Assembly (NCBI GenBank): GCA_946566955.1
Contig: CAMNXD010000002.1
Location: forward strand, 1 to 64,000
Length of the DNA stretch: 64,000 nt
Origin: an uncultured Clostridia bacterium
Lineage (GTDB): Bacteria; Bacillota; Clostridia; Oscillospirales; Acutalibacteraceae
Reading direction: 5' to 3'
The notes below the pieces were generated by a model, which ran no database searches, was not told where the DNA came from, and was given only the letters and a program-made list of their open reading frames with translations. Shown piece by piece: positions 51,395 through 61,133 of this stretch. A program made the position numbers and the translations under genes. Every line of letters begins with the position of its first letter. Position 1 is the first letter of the stretch.

Positions 51395-52960
51395 CTAACT
51401 TATCTCCTCAATTTTAACATGGTGTTGTTTTTGCTTACTATCATAAGTAACGCCGACTGCAAGCTTTGTGCCGGTATAATCTTTGAGGGCTAAAGGATAG
51501 CGTTTTTCCTTGATTTGCTTTAAAGCCTCATCGGGAGTGGAGTCTTTTTTCAGTTCAATGATAAACGCCGGTTTACTTTTGTCGTTCGGATAGAAAATGA
51601 AGTCTGCAAATCCGATTCCTGCGGGCATCTCACGCACAATTTTATATTTCGTTCTGGCACTCAAGTACACAAGCGTGATTATGCAGGCAAGGGAATTTTC
51701 ATCGTTGTATTTTATAACCGGAATGTTGATATCATGCGCTTCTTGAATTAACTTTTCCATTGTTGCCGTGTCTTTGCGGAGCGTGGCCTTTAACATTTCA
51801 TTCGATTTCATAACAATTTCAGAAACTGCACCCATTGATTTATCTTCGAGAGCTTCATCGAATTTGATTCGAAGTTCCTTGTTTGGAATGGCGAGTGTTT
51901 CATCATGATAACTCAAAAAGCCATAAATCGTCATTGCGGAAAGAATTTGATTTCGATTACTAAGTTCAATTTGCTCTGCTCCATAGCCATTTAGCTTTAT
52001 TTCGAGCGGTATCCCTGACGTCATTTGAATGATGTCATTCTTAACCGAATCTATATCTTGATTTATATAGTATAAAATTTCATCCATTGGCCCGGTATTC
52101 GTCCAGTAGCTTTGGCAAACGCCGTCACTCAGTGCGCAGACCACAGATCTTGGATTAAAGACGTCAGTTCCTGCATGAGTTTTATATCCGTCGTACCATT
52201 CTTTTAATTTGTTAAAAGTTACTTCATTTTGCTTTGTGCACAACTCTTTAGTTTCCTCAAGTGTAAATCCAAAATATTTATAATATATTTTATCATTTAA
52301 TATGTTGTATTCTCTGAACATATTAAGAGCCGAGCCCTGCGAGTACTTTGCGATAGGTAAAACGCCCGTCATATATGCAAGTTCAACATAAGGTCTGTCT
52401 TTTAACAAATCTTCTAAAAATCTTAAAAATTCTTTTCTATCGTTTTCTGAAAAGAGATTGTTATTAAAAATATAATCCCATTCATCTATTATAAATATAA
52501 AACTTTCGCTTGTTTCATTGTACAAATCTTCAAAAACTTTACCTAATTTTTTGTTTTCGTCAATTTCTATATCAAATTGCTCTTTTAAATCTTCCATTAG
52601 TTGCTTCGTAAAACCGCCTATATACTCCATATAATTTTTATATTCGAAGATCGGTTTACTAAAAGTGATGTAAACTACATTGTGCTTATTTAAATGCTCT
52701 AAATATGACTCGCTTTTGCTAATTTCAAGTTTGTCAAAGAGGTTTTTAAAATCAGCATTTTTTGAATAATAACAAGCAAGCATCATGGCGTTTATTGTTT
52801 TGCCGAACCTTCGTGGTCTTGTTATACACACATACTGAGATGCCGTACCTACTAATTCATTCATTTTTTCTATCAATTCCGATTTATCTACAAAGTACTT
52901 TTCTTTTGTAGTCTTGGTAAACTGATTTACGGGCGTAATGCTGTTTAAGAAGTATGGCAT
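51395..52960 (-). CDS. AAA-ATPase-like PD-(D/E)XK nuclease (DUF1703 family)
   Basis: A 521-residue protein. ATG 52960 (MPYFLNSITPVNQF) fits the family start and follows AGGCGGTG. The AAA-ATPase-like domain has Walker A RPRRFGKT (about 48-55) and Walker B FIFIIDEWDYIF (about 155). The C-terminal nuclease domain has GFADFIFYPND and PAFIIELKK (about 470-490). Members are multi-copy in many gut bacteria and their function is unknown. A repeat island lies upstream, and a 3' fragment of a second copy lies at 50187. Confidence 0.88.
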   Translation of the reverse strand: MPYFLNSITPVNQFTKTTKEKYFVDKSELIEKMNELVGTASQYVCITRPRRFGKTINAMMLACYYSKNADFKNLFDKLEISKSESYLEHLNKHNVVYITFSKPIFEYKNYMEYIGGFTKQLMEDLKEQFDIEIDENKKLGKVFEDLYNETSESFIFIIDEWDYIFNNNLFSENDRKEFLRFLEDLLKDRPYVELAYMTGVLPIAKYSQGSALNMFREYNILNDKIYYKYFGFTLEETKELCTKQNEVTFNKLKEWYDGYKTHAGTDVFNPRSVVCALSDGVCQSYWTNTGPMDEILYYINQDIDSVKNDIIQMTSGIPLEIKLNGYGAEQIELSNRNQILSAMTIYGFLSYHDETLAIPNKELRIKFDEALEDKSMGAVSEIVMKSNEMLKATLRKDTATMEKLIQEAHDINIPVIKYNDENSLACIITLVYLSARTKYKIVREMPAGIGFADFIFYPNDKSKPAFIIELKKDSTPDEALKQIKEKRYPLALKDYTGTKLAVGVTYDSKQKQHHVKIEEIS

Positions 52961-53277
52961 AAATGTCACCGCCTTAGATTTTAGTTTCTTGTAATTCATT
53001 ATACCATAACATTGAAAATTTATGAAGTCCACCGGAGGTATCAAATAAAGGGCAAAGAAAATCAAAAATTCAGCAATTTTAGACTTGTTTTTAAACTCAT
53101 TTTGCGTAAGAAATATTGTCGAATTTATAAATCGTTACAAATTTGCACCCCAGCTTAAAATTTTGCACCCCACTTTAAATTTTTGCACCCCAAGCAAAAA
53201 ATTGTAACGATTACTCTAAAAATTCAAGAATAATCGTTACATAAAATTTACATTGTATCTAAATCAATGTACCAGTA
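52961..53277. other. intergenic region holding repeat island C
   Basis: 317 bases without a gene between the DUF1703 start and the tmRNA 3' end. 53080-53260 is the repeat unit shared with 41670-41830. Confidence 0.7.
53130..53241. repeat. repeat island C: TTTGCACCCC triplet with TAATCGTTACA inverted repeat
   Basis: AATCGTTACA (53130-53139); TTTGCACCCC at 53142, 53162 and 53182 (exact 20-bp period); TGTAACGATTACT (53203-53215) and TAATCGTTACA (53231-53241), an 11-bp inverted repeat with a 15-base gap. Located upstream of the DUF1703 gene. Confidence 0.9.
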
Positions 53278-53683
53278 TGGTGGAGGCGAGGGGAATTGAA
53301 CCCCTGTCCGAAAAATATTTACTTAAGCTTTCTACGAGTGTATCTAATGGTTAAAATTCCCTACTAATCAAGTCCACTAGAAAACTTGAAAAGTAAGTAT
53401 TCTCTAATGCCTGACCAAAGACGAGAAAATCTTCGGTTCACGTTCACCGCTAATGTTACACTCTAAAATAGCCGCGGTCCTCTAAAATAGAATGCCGCCT
53501 AATTTAACTAGGCTACAGCTAAAGCTTGATTTCCTCCGGAAATTACTCTTAAAGCTGGTTTGTTGTTTGGCTTATCGCCATATTTTGCTTTTCCATTTAA
53601 TTATGAATGTGACTTTTAAAGCAGTTCCACCTTGCTACTCGCTTACTTAAACTCCTATTCCCCGTCGAACCCATTACGCCCCC
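53278..53683 (-). ncRNA. ssrA: transfer-messenger RNA (tmRNA)
   Basis: About 406 nt. The 5' GGGGGCG pairs with CGCCTCC before the encoded ACCA; the T-arm GGACAGGGGTTCAATTCC is intact. A pseudoknot like PK1 (AGCAAGGTG ... TGCT ... CAC) precedes the tag frame. The tag probably starts at GCA near 53602 and ends LAVA before TAG, about 26 residues, with two internal hairpins, much longer than the usual 10-15. smpB is 7 bases upstream on the same strand. It rescues stalled ribosomes. Confidence 0.93.
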
Positions 53684-53689
53684 ATATTT

Positions 53690-54157
53690 TTAATATTTTT
53701 GATTTTCTCTAAGTGCACGTGCCATATCTCTTTGAGCTGTACGTCGGGCTAAATCTTCGCGTTTATCATAAAGTTTCTTTCCTTTACAAAGTCCTATTTG
53801 TATCTTCACCATAGAGCCTTTAAAATATACTGAAAGCGGAATAATAGAATAACCTTTTTGCTTAGATTCTCCGAAAAATCTATTTATTTCCTTTTTGTGA
53901 AGAAGAAGTTTTCTAACTCTCATTGGATCAACATTAAAAATATTTCCTTGTTCATAAGCTCCAATATGAGTAGAGTTTAGAAATAACTCTCCCTTTACTA
54001 CTGAGCACCACGCGTCCTTTAAATTGATGCTTCCGCGCCGAATAGACTTAACTTCAGTTCCTTTAAGCTCTACTCCTGCTTCTAAACTTTCCAATATAAA
54101 GTAATCGTGATAAGCTTTTTTATTTTTTGAAATTGTCTTAAAACTATTTTCTTTCAC
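53690..54157 (-). CDS. smpB: SsrA-binding protein SmpB
   Basis: A 155-residue protein with the SmpB core: NKKAYHDYFILESLEAGVEL, GTEVKSIRRGSINLKDAW and the basic tail KLYDKREDLARRTAQRDMAR that enters the ribosomal mRNA channel. It binds tmRNA and brings it to stalled ribosomes. GTG start after GGGAGAA. It is immediately upstream of ssrA, the usual partner. Confidence 0.97.
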   Translation of the reverse strand: MKENSFKTISKNKKAYHDYFILESLEAGVELKGTEVKSIRRGSINLKDAWCSVVKGELFLNSTHIGAYEQGNIFNVDPMRVRKLLLHKKEINRFFGESKQKGYSIIPLSVYFKGSMVKIQIGLCKGKKLYDKREDLARRTAQRDMARALRENQKY

Positions 54158-54306
54158 TATAAAATTCTCCCTTCTTTAAATCACTCCTTTAAAAAGCATC
54201 TTTTAAAAATATTATACTATATCTCTCAAAATTTTGCAATAGTAATCTTAAAAGACCTCCTTTCCTACAGGAACTATACTATGGATGGAGAATAATATCC
54301 CACTAC

Positions 54307-55635
54307 TTAAATTACTCCCTGCTCTATTATAGAATCAGCTACTCTCTTAAAGCCTAAAATATTAGCACCTGCAACGTAGTCTTCTTTTAAATTATATTCT
54401 TTACATGTAATTAAAATGTTTTCAAGGATATCTTCCATTATTTGCTTTAATTTACTATCTACTTGATCGAAAGTCCAATTAAGTTTAAGTGAATTTTGGC
54501 TCATTTCTAGTGCAGATACAGATACTCCTCCCGCATTTGCAGCTTTACCGGGGATAAATAAAATACCTTTTTCTTTAAGAAGTTGTACACCTTCCGGACA
54601 TACGGGCATATTAGCTCCTTCGAGAAGTGCTATAGTACCATTTTTTACGAGATTTTCACAGCATTCTAAAGTGACTTCATTTTGAGTGGCACATGGCAGT
54701 GCAATTTCACACGGAATGGACCATAAAAACTTTCCTTCAAAATATTTTGCAGAAGGCTTTAATTTTTTATATTCACTTATTCTTAATTTCTCTACTTCTT
54801 TTATTTTCTTTATTAAATTTAAATCTATACCTTCGGAATCATATATCCAGCCCGTGGAGTCAGACATCGTAATTACATTCGCTCCTAAAGCTTGCACCTT
54901 TTCTGCAGCGTAAATGGCAACGTTCCCAGCTCCCGATATGCAAACGTTTTTTCCTTTTATATTTAATCCATTTTTTCTAAGCAAGGAATCAGTAAAATAG
55001 ACTAGTCCATAGCCGGTGGCTTCTTTCCTTGCTAGCGATCCTCCATACGATATTCCTTTACCAGTTAAGACGCCCTCGTGCACATTTAAAATTCGTTTAT
55101 ACTGTCCGAAGAGATAACCTATTTCTCTTGCTCCAACGCCAATGTCTCCTGCAGGTACGTCTCTTTCAGGACCTATGTGCTTGCAAAGCTCAGTCATAAA
55201 GCTTTGACAAAACCTCATAATTTCATTGTTGCTTTTCCCTTTGGGATTGAAATCACTGCCACCTTTTCCTCCTCCAATTGGAAGACCAGTTAAAGCATTT
55301 TTAAAAATTTGTTCGAAGGCCAGAAACTTAATAACGCTAATATTTACCGAAGGATGAAAACGCAGTCCACCTTTATAAGGTCCTAGAGCATTATTGAATT
55401 GAACTCTATACCCTCTATTTACTTGAACATTGCCCTGGTCATCTAGCCAAGAAACTCTAAATTTGATTTGACGATCCGGTTCTGTAATACGCTGAATTAT
55501 AGAATTTTTTTTATATTTCTCGCAGTTTTCAAGCAAAGGCTTAATTGAAATCAAAACTTCTTCTATAGCCTGATGAAATTCTTTCTCGCCGGGATTTAAA
55601 TTCTTTATTTGCAGTATTTCATTTTCTAAATTCAT
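54307..55635 (-). CDS. gdhA: NADP-type glutamate dehydrogenase
   Basis: A 442-residue enzyme: VQVNRGYRVQFNNALGPYKGG, the catalytic LPIGGGKGGSDFNPKG (about 120) and the Rossmann segment GKNVCISGAGNVAIYAAE (about 230). The protein interconverts 2-oxoglutarate and glutamate. Length is normal for the hexameric GdhA type. Monocistronic with a long AT-rich upstream region (55636-55807) containing no recognised riboswitch. Confidence 0.96.
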   Translation of the reverse strand: MNLENEILQIKNLNPGEKEFHQAIEEVLISIKPLLENCEKYKKNSIIQRITEPDRQIKFRVSWLDDQGNVQVNRGYRVQFNNALGPYKGGLRFHPSVNISVIKFLAFEQIFKNALTGLPIGGGKGGSDFNPKGKSNNEIMRFCQSFMTELCKHIGPERDVPAGDIGVGAREIGYLFGQYKRILNVHEGVLTGKGISYGGSLARKEATGYGLVYFTDSLLRKNGLNIKGKNVCISGAGNVAIYAAEKVQALGANVITMSDSTGWIYDSEGIDLNLIKKIKEVEKLRISEYKKLKPSAKYFEGKFLWSIPCEIALPCATQNEVTLECCENLVKNGTIALLEGANMPVCPEGVQLLKEKGILFIPGKAANAGGVSVSALEMSQNSLKLNWTFDQVDSKLKQIMEDILENILITCKEYNLKEDYVAGANILGFKRVADSIIEQGVI

Positions 55636-55807
55636 TTTACCACTCTCGCTTTATAAAAATCTTAAAAGGTTTACCTTAATTAGTATAACACAAAATATAT
55701 GCAGATGTTATAGTTAATATCAAAAAAAATCAAATTATCTTATAATTAAGTAAGTATGGAAAATAAAAAAACTAGACCTAAAATTTAGTTTAGATCTAGC
55801 TTTATAT

Positions 55808-55894
55808 TGGTACCGCTGGTCGGACTCGAACCGACATGATATTGCTATCGAGAGATTTTGAGTCTCTTGTGTCTACCAATTTCACCACAGCGGC
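55808..55894 (-). tRNA. tRNA-Leu (CAA)
   Basis: An 87-nt class II tRNA with a long variable arm, anticodon loop CTCAAAA (anticodon CAA, decodes UUG), T-arm GGTTCGAGTCC and encoded CCA. The first pair of the acceptor stem is G-U. Confidence 0.95.
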
Positions 55895-55971
55895 AAAATT
55901 TATCCTCCTGCTGCATTTTAGCAGGAGACGGTAGAAATGTCAAGCTTAAAATCATATATAATTTTCTATGG

Positions 55972-57336
55972 TTATTTTTCCCCATTCACAGTATCTTGAA
56001 ATAATTTTACAACACTTTCTGCATTGCGTTTCAATTTAGCTAGGAGACTTTTCCTTTGGGTCGATTGACTAGCACTATTAAACTCACTAAAATTCTCTGC
56101 TTGTTGCTTAAGTTCTTCTGTTTTACTTTGTAGCTCATTTAATCTTGAAGTCTGACGTATGACTCCATTATTCACGCTGGTTTCTAATGCATTACTAAAT
56201 CCTTCTGCTTCTAGAGCTATGGAATTAGTGAAACCTGAATCGATGTTATCTCTGGAAAAATCAATAGCATTCTTTAATATTTGTATCTTAGTATTCAACC
56301 ATTCTAGCTGCTGTATATCGGCTGGGCTGAATAAGCCTATATTAATAGCTTGCTTATTTGGTTTAAGCGTTGCAAATGATTTAATTTTAGAAATTATTTC
56401 TGATTTGGCTTCTTTTCTCGCTATGGATGCAAAATTTTCTATTTCCTCTTTAGTTGGAGCTGAATACGTAAGACCACCGCATATTTCTGCAAATCTCTTT
56501 TTTGCTTTATCTAATTCAGTAAGAGGACCTTTTTTCTCTCTTTTTGCTATTATTTTACAATAAGAGCTAAATTCATTTTTAAATAGTTTAACAAAGCTGC
56601 TGTAATTTGCTGTTGCTTTGCGAACTTTTTTCGCTGCTTTTTCATTTATCGCTTCATATTCTTTGAGTTTGTTTTCTATAAATTTATTAGTTTCATTCAC
56701 TAAATAATCACTAGATTCACAATATGCTTTCACTAGAGCTTGAGGTGTTTTCACATCCCCGCCGCTATTCAAATATATATAATAATACGAGCCGTTAGCG
56801 TCTCTACCCTTATCACTATAAACAAGCTTTTTTATTTTATTTTCATCTTCGGTATAGTCAAAGTTAGAAATTTGCTGTTCAAATTTTTCAGCTTGTTTTT
56901 CAGTATATTTATTCAGTCCAGAATACTTTTTAAGCTTCTTTTCAAATTCTTGATTTACTTTTTCAAGAACTTCTTTTTGATATTTTTGGGATAATGCATT
57001 TAACCAGGTCTTATCTACAAAATTTTGAGCTTTAATATTTTTCTTATTGCTAAATATCCTATAGAAAAAATTACTTTTATCTGGGCTGACAACGCTTTTC
57101 CTTTTTTGGGTTACTTTCTTGGTTCTTTTTTTAAAATCGTTGTCACCATCATCGCAGTTCTCTAAAATCTTCATTACACCATTTTTACTAAAAAGAATTT
57201 TCATTAATTTGTTACTGGGATCGCCGCTGATTTTTTTTTCGTTTTGGATAGAGTTCATTTTTTGATTTGCATTTTGAGCCTGGGCGTCAAATCTTGTATT
57301 TATAAATGTGTTTTTTTCAATTTTTTTAAACGACAT
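55972..57336 (-). CDS. hypothetical coiled-coil protein
   Basis: A 454-residue protein, not recognised. No signal peptide. Strongly basic N-terminus (KKRTKKVTQKRKS, about 68-80), then mostly helical, with coiled-coil stretches (residues 115-165, 235-260, 395-440) and Lys/Glu-rich composition. The middle contains YSDKGRDANGSYYYIYLNSG, a possible small beta element. GGAGGG precedes the ATG. It is monocistronic between tRNA-Leu and a DUF6514 gene. A structural or phage-like role is possible; nothing supports a specific one. Confidence 0.65.
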   Translation of the reverse strand: MSFKKIEKNTFINTRFDAQAQNANQKMNSIQNEKKISGDPSNKLMKILFSKNGVMKILENCDDGDNDFKKRTKKVTQKRKSVVSPDKSNFFYRIFSNKKNIKAQNFVDKTWLNALSQKYQKEVLEKVNQEFEKKLKKYSGLNKYTEKQAEKFEQQISNFDYTEDENKIKKLVYSDKGRDANGSYYYIYLNSGGDVKTPQALVKAYCESSDYLVNETNKFIENKLKEYEAINEKAAKKVRKATANYSSFVKLFKNEFSSYCKIIAKREKKGPLTELDKAKKRFAEICGGLTYSAPTKEEIENFASIARKEAKSEIISKIKSFATLKPNKQAINIGLFSPADIQQLEWLNTKIQILKNAIDFSRDNIDSGFTNSIALEAEGFSNALETSVNNGVIRQTSRLNELQSKTEELKQQAENFSEFNSASQSTQRKSLLAKLKRNAESVVKLFQDTVNGEK

Positions 57337-57514
57337 ATTTAACCCTCCTATTTACTTCTTAGCAAACTCAAAGCTTGCCTTCAATATTAATATTTTAAGC
57401 TTTTTCTCACATAAATATTTATTTAAATCACATGATTTATGTTATCATAACACAAAAAATATAAAAAATCAAGTATTTTGCAAAAATATATAAAAAATTA
57501 ACAATAAATATCAA

Positions 57515-57540
57515 TATCCCAGCACGTGCGTACTGGGATA
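57515..57540 (-). terminator. hairpin, putative terminator
   Basis: An 8-bp stem TATCCCAG/CTGGGATA 23 bases past the DUF6514 gene stop; the tail on the minus strand is only moderately T-rich. Confidence 0.5.
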
Positions 57541-57562
57541 CTTAACTTAAGTATAGCTTTTA

Positions 57563-57832
57563 CTATAAAGAACTTATGTAATCTTCAACAATATCTTTGA
57601 AATGAATGGTATCTACAGCATTTTCATATAAATACGTCAGCAATTTTAAAACCACGTCTTTATCATTAGAAATATTTTCTATTTTGACTCTTTCGTTTAC
57701 TTTACTGGAAGTCAAAACAACTTCTATACCATAAGCTTTACCATCCTCAGTGGTACTTTCGCAGAGATTATATTCTAAAGTCCTTTCTATACCAGCATTT
57801 TGAGATAGTTTGTAAATTTTTTTAGTAATCAT
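57563..57832 (-). CDS. DUF6514 family protein
   Basis: An 89-residue protein with the DUF6514 pattern: an acidic short beta-rich start (ERTLEYNLCESTTEDGKAYGIEVVL) and a helical end DKDVVLKLLTYLYENAVDTIHFKDIVEDYI. Members are common in Clostridia and have no known function. AAGGAAC precedes the ATG. Monocistronic. Confidence 0.75.
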   Translation of the reverse strand: MITKKIYKLSQNAGIERTLEYNLCESTTEDGKAYGIEVVLTSSKVNERVKIENISNDKDVVLKLLTYLYENAVDTIHFKDIVEDYISSL

Positions 57833-58059
57833 AGTAGTTCCTTTCTTTTAATTAATGCAAATCTGTTTCCATATTTTATTTTATAATTTTTACATTATTT
57901 TCTCAATCGAATTTTTTCGAAATATTTCGACAAAATCTAAAATTGTAAATATATTTTTATACTTATAAAATTAATTAAAAAAATCCCCTAGCTAATTTCA
58001 ACTAAGAGATTTTAAATATGATTTTATTTTAACCGCATTTATGCTACTACGTTTAGCTC

Positions 58060-59304
58060 TTAATTGGATTTACGGTCATTATATTTAATAGTATTTATAA
58101 TCTTTTCGATTACTTTATCATTCCCAATCAAAAATTGATGTCTACCCTTAACTTTGAAAATACGGCTATCTTCAATATTATCAAAAGGAATTGCACTTTG
58201 ATTTAAAGCAATTGAGCCATCACCATCAACATAATTTTTTATTATTACATCATCTTGATTTTTAGGATTTAAACTAAGTTCAGACATTGTATCAAGCCCA
58301 CAGCCAGCAATTATGTAATAATCTAAGAAATTTAAAATATGTTTATCATCAACAATTAAATCATCATAAATTTTTTGGGAGTCATTTAAAAAACCTTTGA
58401 TACTTCCATCAGATTTTTTCGCAAAGTTACAATTTTTAAGAAATTCCAAAGTTTCATTATAGTTTAGTGTTCTACCGTTTGTGTCGGTAATATATCCATT
58501 TTGTGATTTTTTAAAATAGTCTTTACTTGGTAGCATTTGATATGTGATGCAACAATTTTTAGCCATATTTTTAATAATGTTTTGTATTCCTAGAAACCTA
58601 ATAGCTTTACCCATAAAATCTTTTTCCGTAAGCATACCTTTATTAAGAACATAAAAAGGTTCAACTGTTCCGTTATAGGGTACAGCAACAGAAATATATT
58701 TTGTAATTTTTTCTAATTGTCCCAATTCCTTAAGCTGAACTGCCGACTTGCAAGCTACCATTCCACCCAAAGAATAACCAATTAAAATTACCTCATCGTA
58801 TTTTTGGATTTCTTCTGTTAAGTTTTCTGCGGATTTATCGATATTTAACCGCCAGTCGTAGTTATGTAAAAACACTTTATAATCTGTAAATTGCTCGGTT
58901 AAGGCATCAATCAACTTTTTGCACGAATTTCTCACGCCGTATTTTGCTATATTTTCGTCTATTTGATAAGGAAATTCTTTGTTTTCTAAAAATAATCCTA
59001 TATTTTTATTAATGGGATTTCCGTTTTCGTCACAAGATAAATCTTTATAAAATAGCCTGAACTTTGCAACACCTTTTATCATTCGCCATTTACTCTTATC
59101 ATCTAAAGGCATCCATACAGCTTCATTTTTATAATATTTCGTGCAAGTTTCACCACGATAAAAAAGTCCACTAGCAAAAGTACCAGGAACAACTATCACT
59201 GCTTTATTTTTAGCCATTTCTTCAGATTTCGCATTTTTATAACTCATGTCAAGCGAAAATAATAGTATAGCTGAAAAAAATACATTTAATAATTTTTTAA
59301 ACAT
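58060..59304 (-). CDS. secreted LCAT-like lipase/acyltransferase
   Basis: A 414-residue protein with a signal peptide (1-27). The alpha/beta-hydrolase core has the N-terminal PGTFASGLFYR (about 40-50), NYDWRLN (148-154), the nucleophile in LIGYSLGGM (Ser 178), the acid in YVDGDGSIALNQSA (about 365) and His in GRHQFLIGN. The order and DWR motif match the lecithin:cholesterol acyltransferase family. It probably acts on membrane lipids outside the cell. Alone in its transcript. Confidence 0.8.
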   Translation of the reverse strand: MFKKLLNVFFSAILLFSLDMSYKNAKSEEMAKNKAVIVVPGTFASGLFYRGETCTKYYKNEAVWMPLDDKSKWRMIKGVAKFRLFYKDLSCDENGNPINKNIGLFLENKEFPYQIDENIAKYGVRNSCKKLIDALTEQFTDYKVFLHNYDWRLNIDKSAENLTEEIQKYDEVILIGYSLGGMVACKSAVQLKELGQLEKITKYISVAVPYNGTVEPFYVLNKGMLTEKDFMGKAIRFLGIQNIIKNMAKNCCITYQMLPSKDYFKKSQNGYITDTNGRTLNYNETLEFLKNCNFAKKSDGSIKGFLNDSQKIYDDLIVDDKHILNFLDYYIIAGCGLDTMSELSLNPKNQDDVIIKNYVDGDGSIALNQSAIPFDNIEDSRIFKVKGRHQFLIGNDKVIEKIINTIKYNDRKSN

Positions 59305-59341
59305 TCAATTGCTTAACTCCTTTTAAATAATATATTTAATC

Positions 59342-59380
59342 AAAAAATCCTAGCTCACATAATAGCAAAGCTAGAATTTT
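59342..59380 (-). terminator. terminator of yajC
   Basis: On the minus strand, TCTAGCT pairs with AGCTAGGA and TTTTTT follows. Confidence 0.8.
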
Positions 59381-59400
59381 ACAAAGTTTAAGTTTTAAAA

Positions 59401-59706
59401 TTATTTTTCTTTTACTGTATTAGTAGCTGCAATTGCCCACTTTTTTATTCTTATTTTATCTGAAGCAGTTTCTAGTACCAGCGAATCTGAATCGTCCTTT
59501 ATACTGATGACTTTTCCAACGATTCCTCCAATTGTAGTAATCTCATCACCAATCTCAATGGAGCTTCTCATTTCTTCTTCTTGCTTCCTCTTCTTTTGCT
59601 GAGGACGAACTAAAAAGAAGTAACCGCCCAGTATAACCACAGCATAAATTAACAGGGTGCTGAAAAATTGACCGGATTGCCCTAATCCTGATAGAAATTC
59701 ACTCAT
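59401..59706 (-). CDS. yajC: preprotein translocase accessory subunit YajC
   Basis: A 101-residue protein (start ATG 59706, GGAGG 8 bases upstream). One membrane helix (about 15-35) ending in FFLVRPQQKKRK, the family hallmark, then EIGDEITTIGGIVGKV in the cytosolic part. YajC works with SecDF in protein export. It is not linked to secDF or tgt here. Confidence 0.95.
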   Translation of the reverse strand: MSEFLSGLGQSGQFFSTLLIYAVVILGGYFFLVRPQQKKRKQEEEMRSSIEIGDEITTIGGIVGKVISIKDDSDSLVLETASDKIRIKKWAIAATNTVKEK

Positions 59707-59887
59707 AAAATTATCCTCCAAAAGTTTATTTAATAGCTTACAAAGTTAACTATATTTTAATTATACAGTTTAAAGTCACTTCAAGCAACAGCTGGACCAA
59801 ATTATTGTTAAAGTCAATATAAAAAATGAAGCTTTTAAATCTATTTTATAAAAATACCAGATTATACTATATAAATTAAAAATTAGT

Positions 59888-59916
59888 TTGACAATTCAGC
59901 TTAAGTAGTGTAAAGT
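59888..59916 (+). promoter_or_regulatory. promoter of the initiator tRNA gene
   Basis: TTGACA (59888-59893), a 17-bp spacer and TAAAGT (59911-59916), 19 bases before the tRNA. Confidence 0.7.
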
Positions 59917-59934
59917 AATATATGTAAGCAATAG

Positions 59935-60011
<77 letters not shown>

Positions 60012-60435
60012 AATTGAGATTTTTAACTAGCGACTCAATTTAAGAGTCGCTAATTTTTTCTTTTTAATTATAACTTTAAAACTTAACTGCATGCAGATAG
60101 TTTTTAAAAAATTTGATTGATATTATTAGTCTTAAAGGACCCTTCAGAGCAAAATGAAAAGTTATATGTAGTCAAGCGGGCGGTTCTAAAACAATATTAA
60201 GCTCTAATTCTCATTAGCAAGCGCATTTGATGATCTAAGTTTAGCTATTAATAGAAGTATTGACATAAATTCTATTGCTTAATAACTGAAAATGCAAATT
60301 TAGAGTGGTAGTCTCGCAAACATCATATTCCGAACTTTTAATAAATTAAATTTAAAATTATTTAAACTCAGTATTGACATTATTGGGAAAACATTATATA
60401 ATTATATTGTAAAATTAATTGAAGGAGAAATAACT
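60012..60435. other. intergenic region with tRNA terminator and downstream promoter
   Basis: TAGCGACTC/GAGTCGCTA (60028-60052) with a T6 tail is the tRNA terminator. 60060-60370 shows nothing recognisable. TTGACA (60374-60379), a 17-bp spacer and TATAAT (60397-60402) form a near-perfect promoter for the gene at 60436. Confidence 0.85.
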
Positions 60436-61125
60436 ATGAAAAATAAAATTGTTTCAAAAGCTTTAGTAGGAGTTTTATCAGCAGCAACCTTAACCGGCTC
60501 AGTAGTTTCGGGGGTAGAAGTTAAAGCGTGTTATCCTCAAATTACATCATATAATAACGCTGGTTTATAAAGTAGTAAAAAAATTCTTTTAACGGCAGGA
60601 GCAGCAGGTATTGCAGGAGTAGGAATACCTTTTATTGTCGGTGGAGCTATATTATATAATGACCATTTAAAAGATAAGAGTAAAAGCAAGAAGCAATGGA
60701 AGAAGCTTAAACTTCTTACTGACGAACGCTTTACGAATAATCTAAATGACGCCATAATCTTAATTGATGAAATAGCAAGTGGAAATTACCCATATGACTG
60801 CTATAAAGCAATATGGGCATCACGTGTTGCAGAATTCAAAATTATTTTCGATGAATTTTTTAGAAATATAAATTCTAAAAGATCAAAAATTCAACGCTAC
60901 GGAAATTTAAAGTCCCAAAAGATAAATGCTCTTAGCCTATTATATAAAGTTGAAAGTCATTTTTCCTCATGCAGTGGTATAAGCTGTTTATTTTATTACC
61001 TTGATAGTTGTTTAAAGTCAAATAATGGAATAGAAACTGTAACAACGGCTATAACACTAATGAATCAACTTGTAAGCTTTAAAAAAGATTTTGACGAATT
61101 AAAGAATGCCCTTCATATTTTATAG
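60436..61125 (+). pseudogene. secreted hypothetical protein interrupted by an in-frame stop
   Basis: A 230-codon frame with AAGGAG before the ATG. It begins with a signal peptide (MKNKIVSKALVGVLSAATLT, to about residue 31). Codon 45 is TAA (60568-60570); the same frame then stays open to TAG at 61123, first with a hydrophobic segment (KKILLTAGAAGIAGVGIPFI) and then a soluble helical domain. A strong promoter and terminator remain. I do not recognise the family. One base change (for example CAA or AAA to TAA) would explain the break. Confidence 0.75.
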
Positions 61126-61133
61126 TATTTAAA

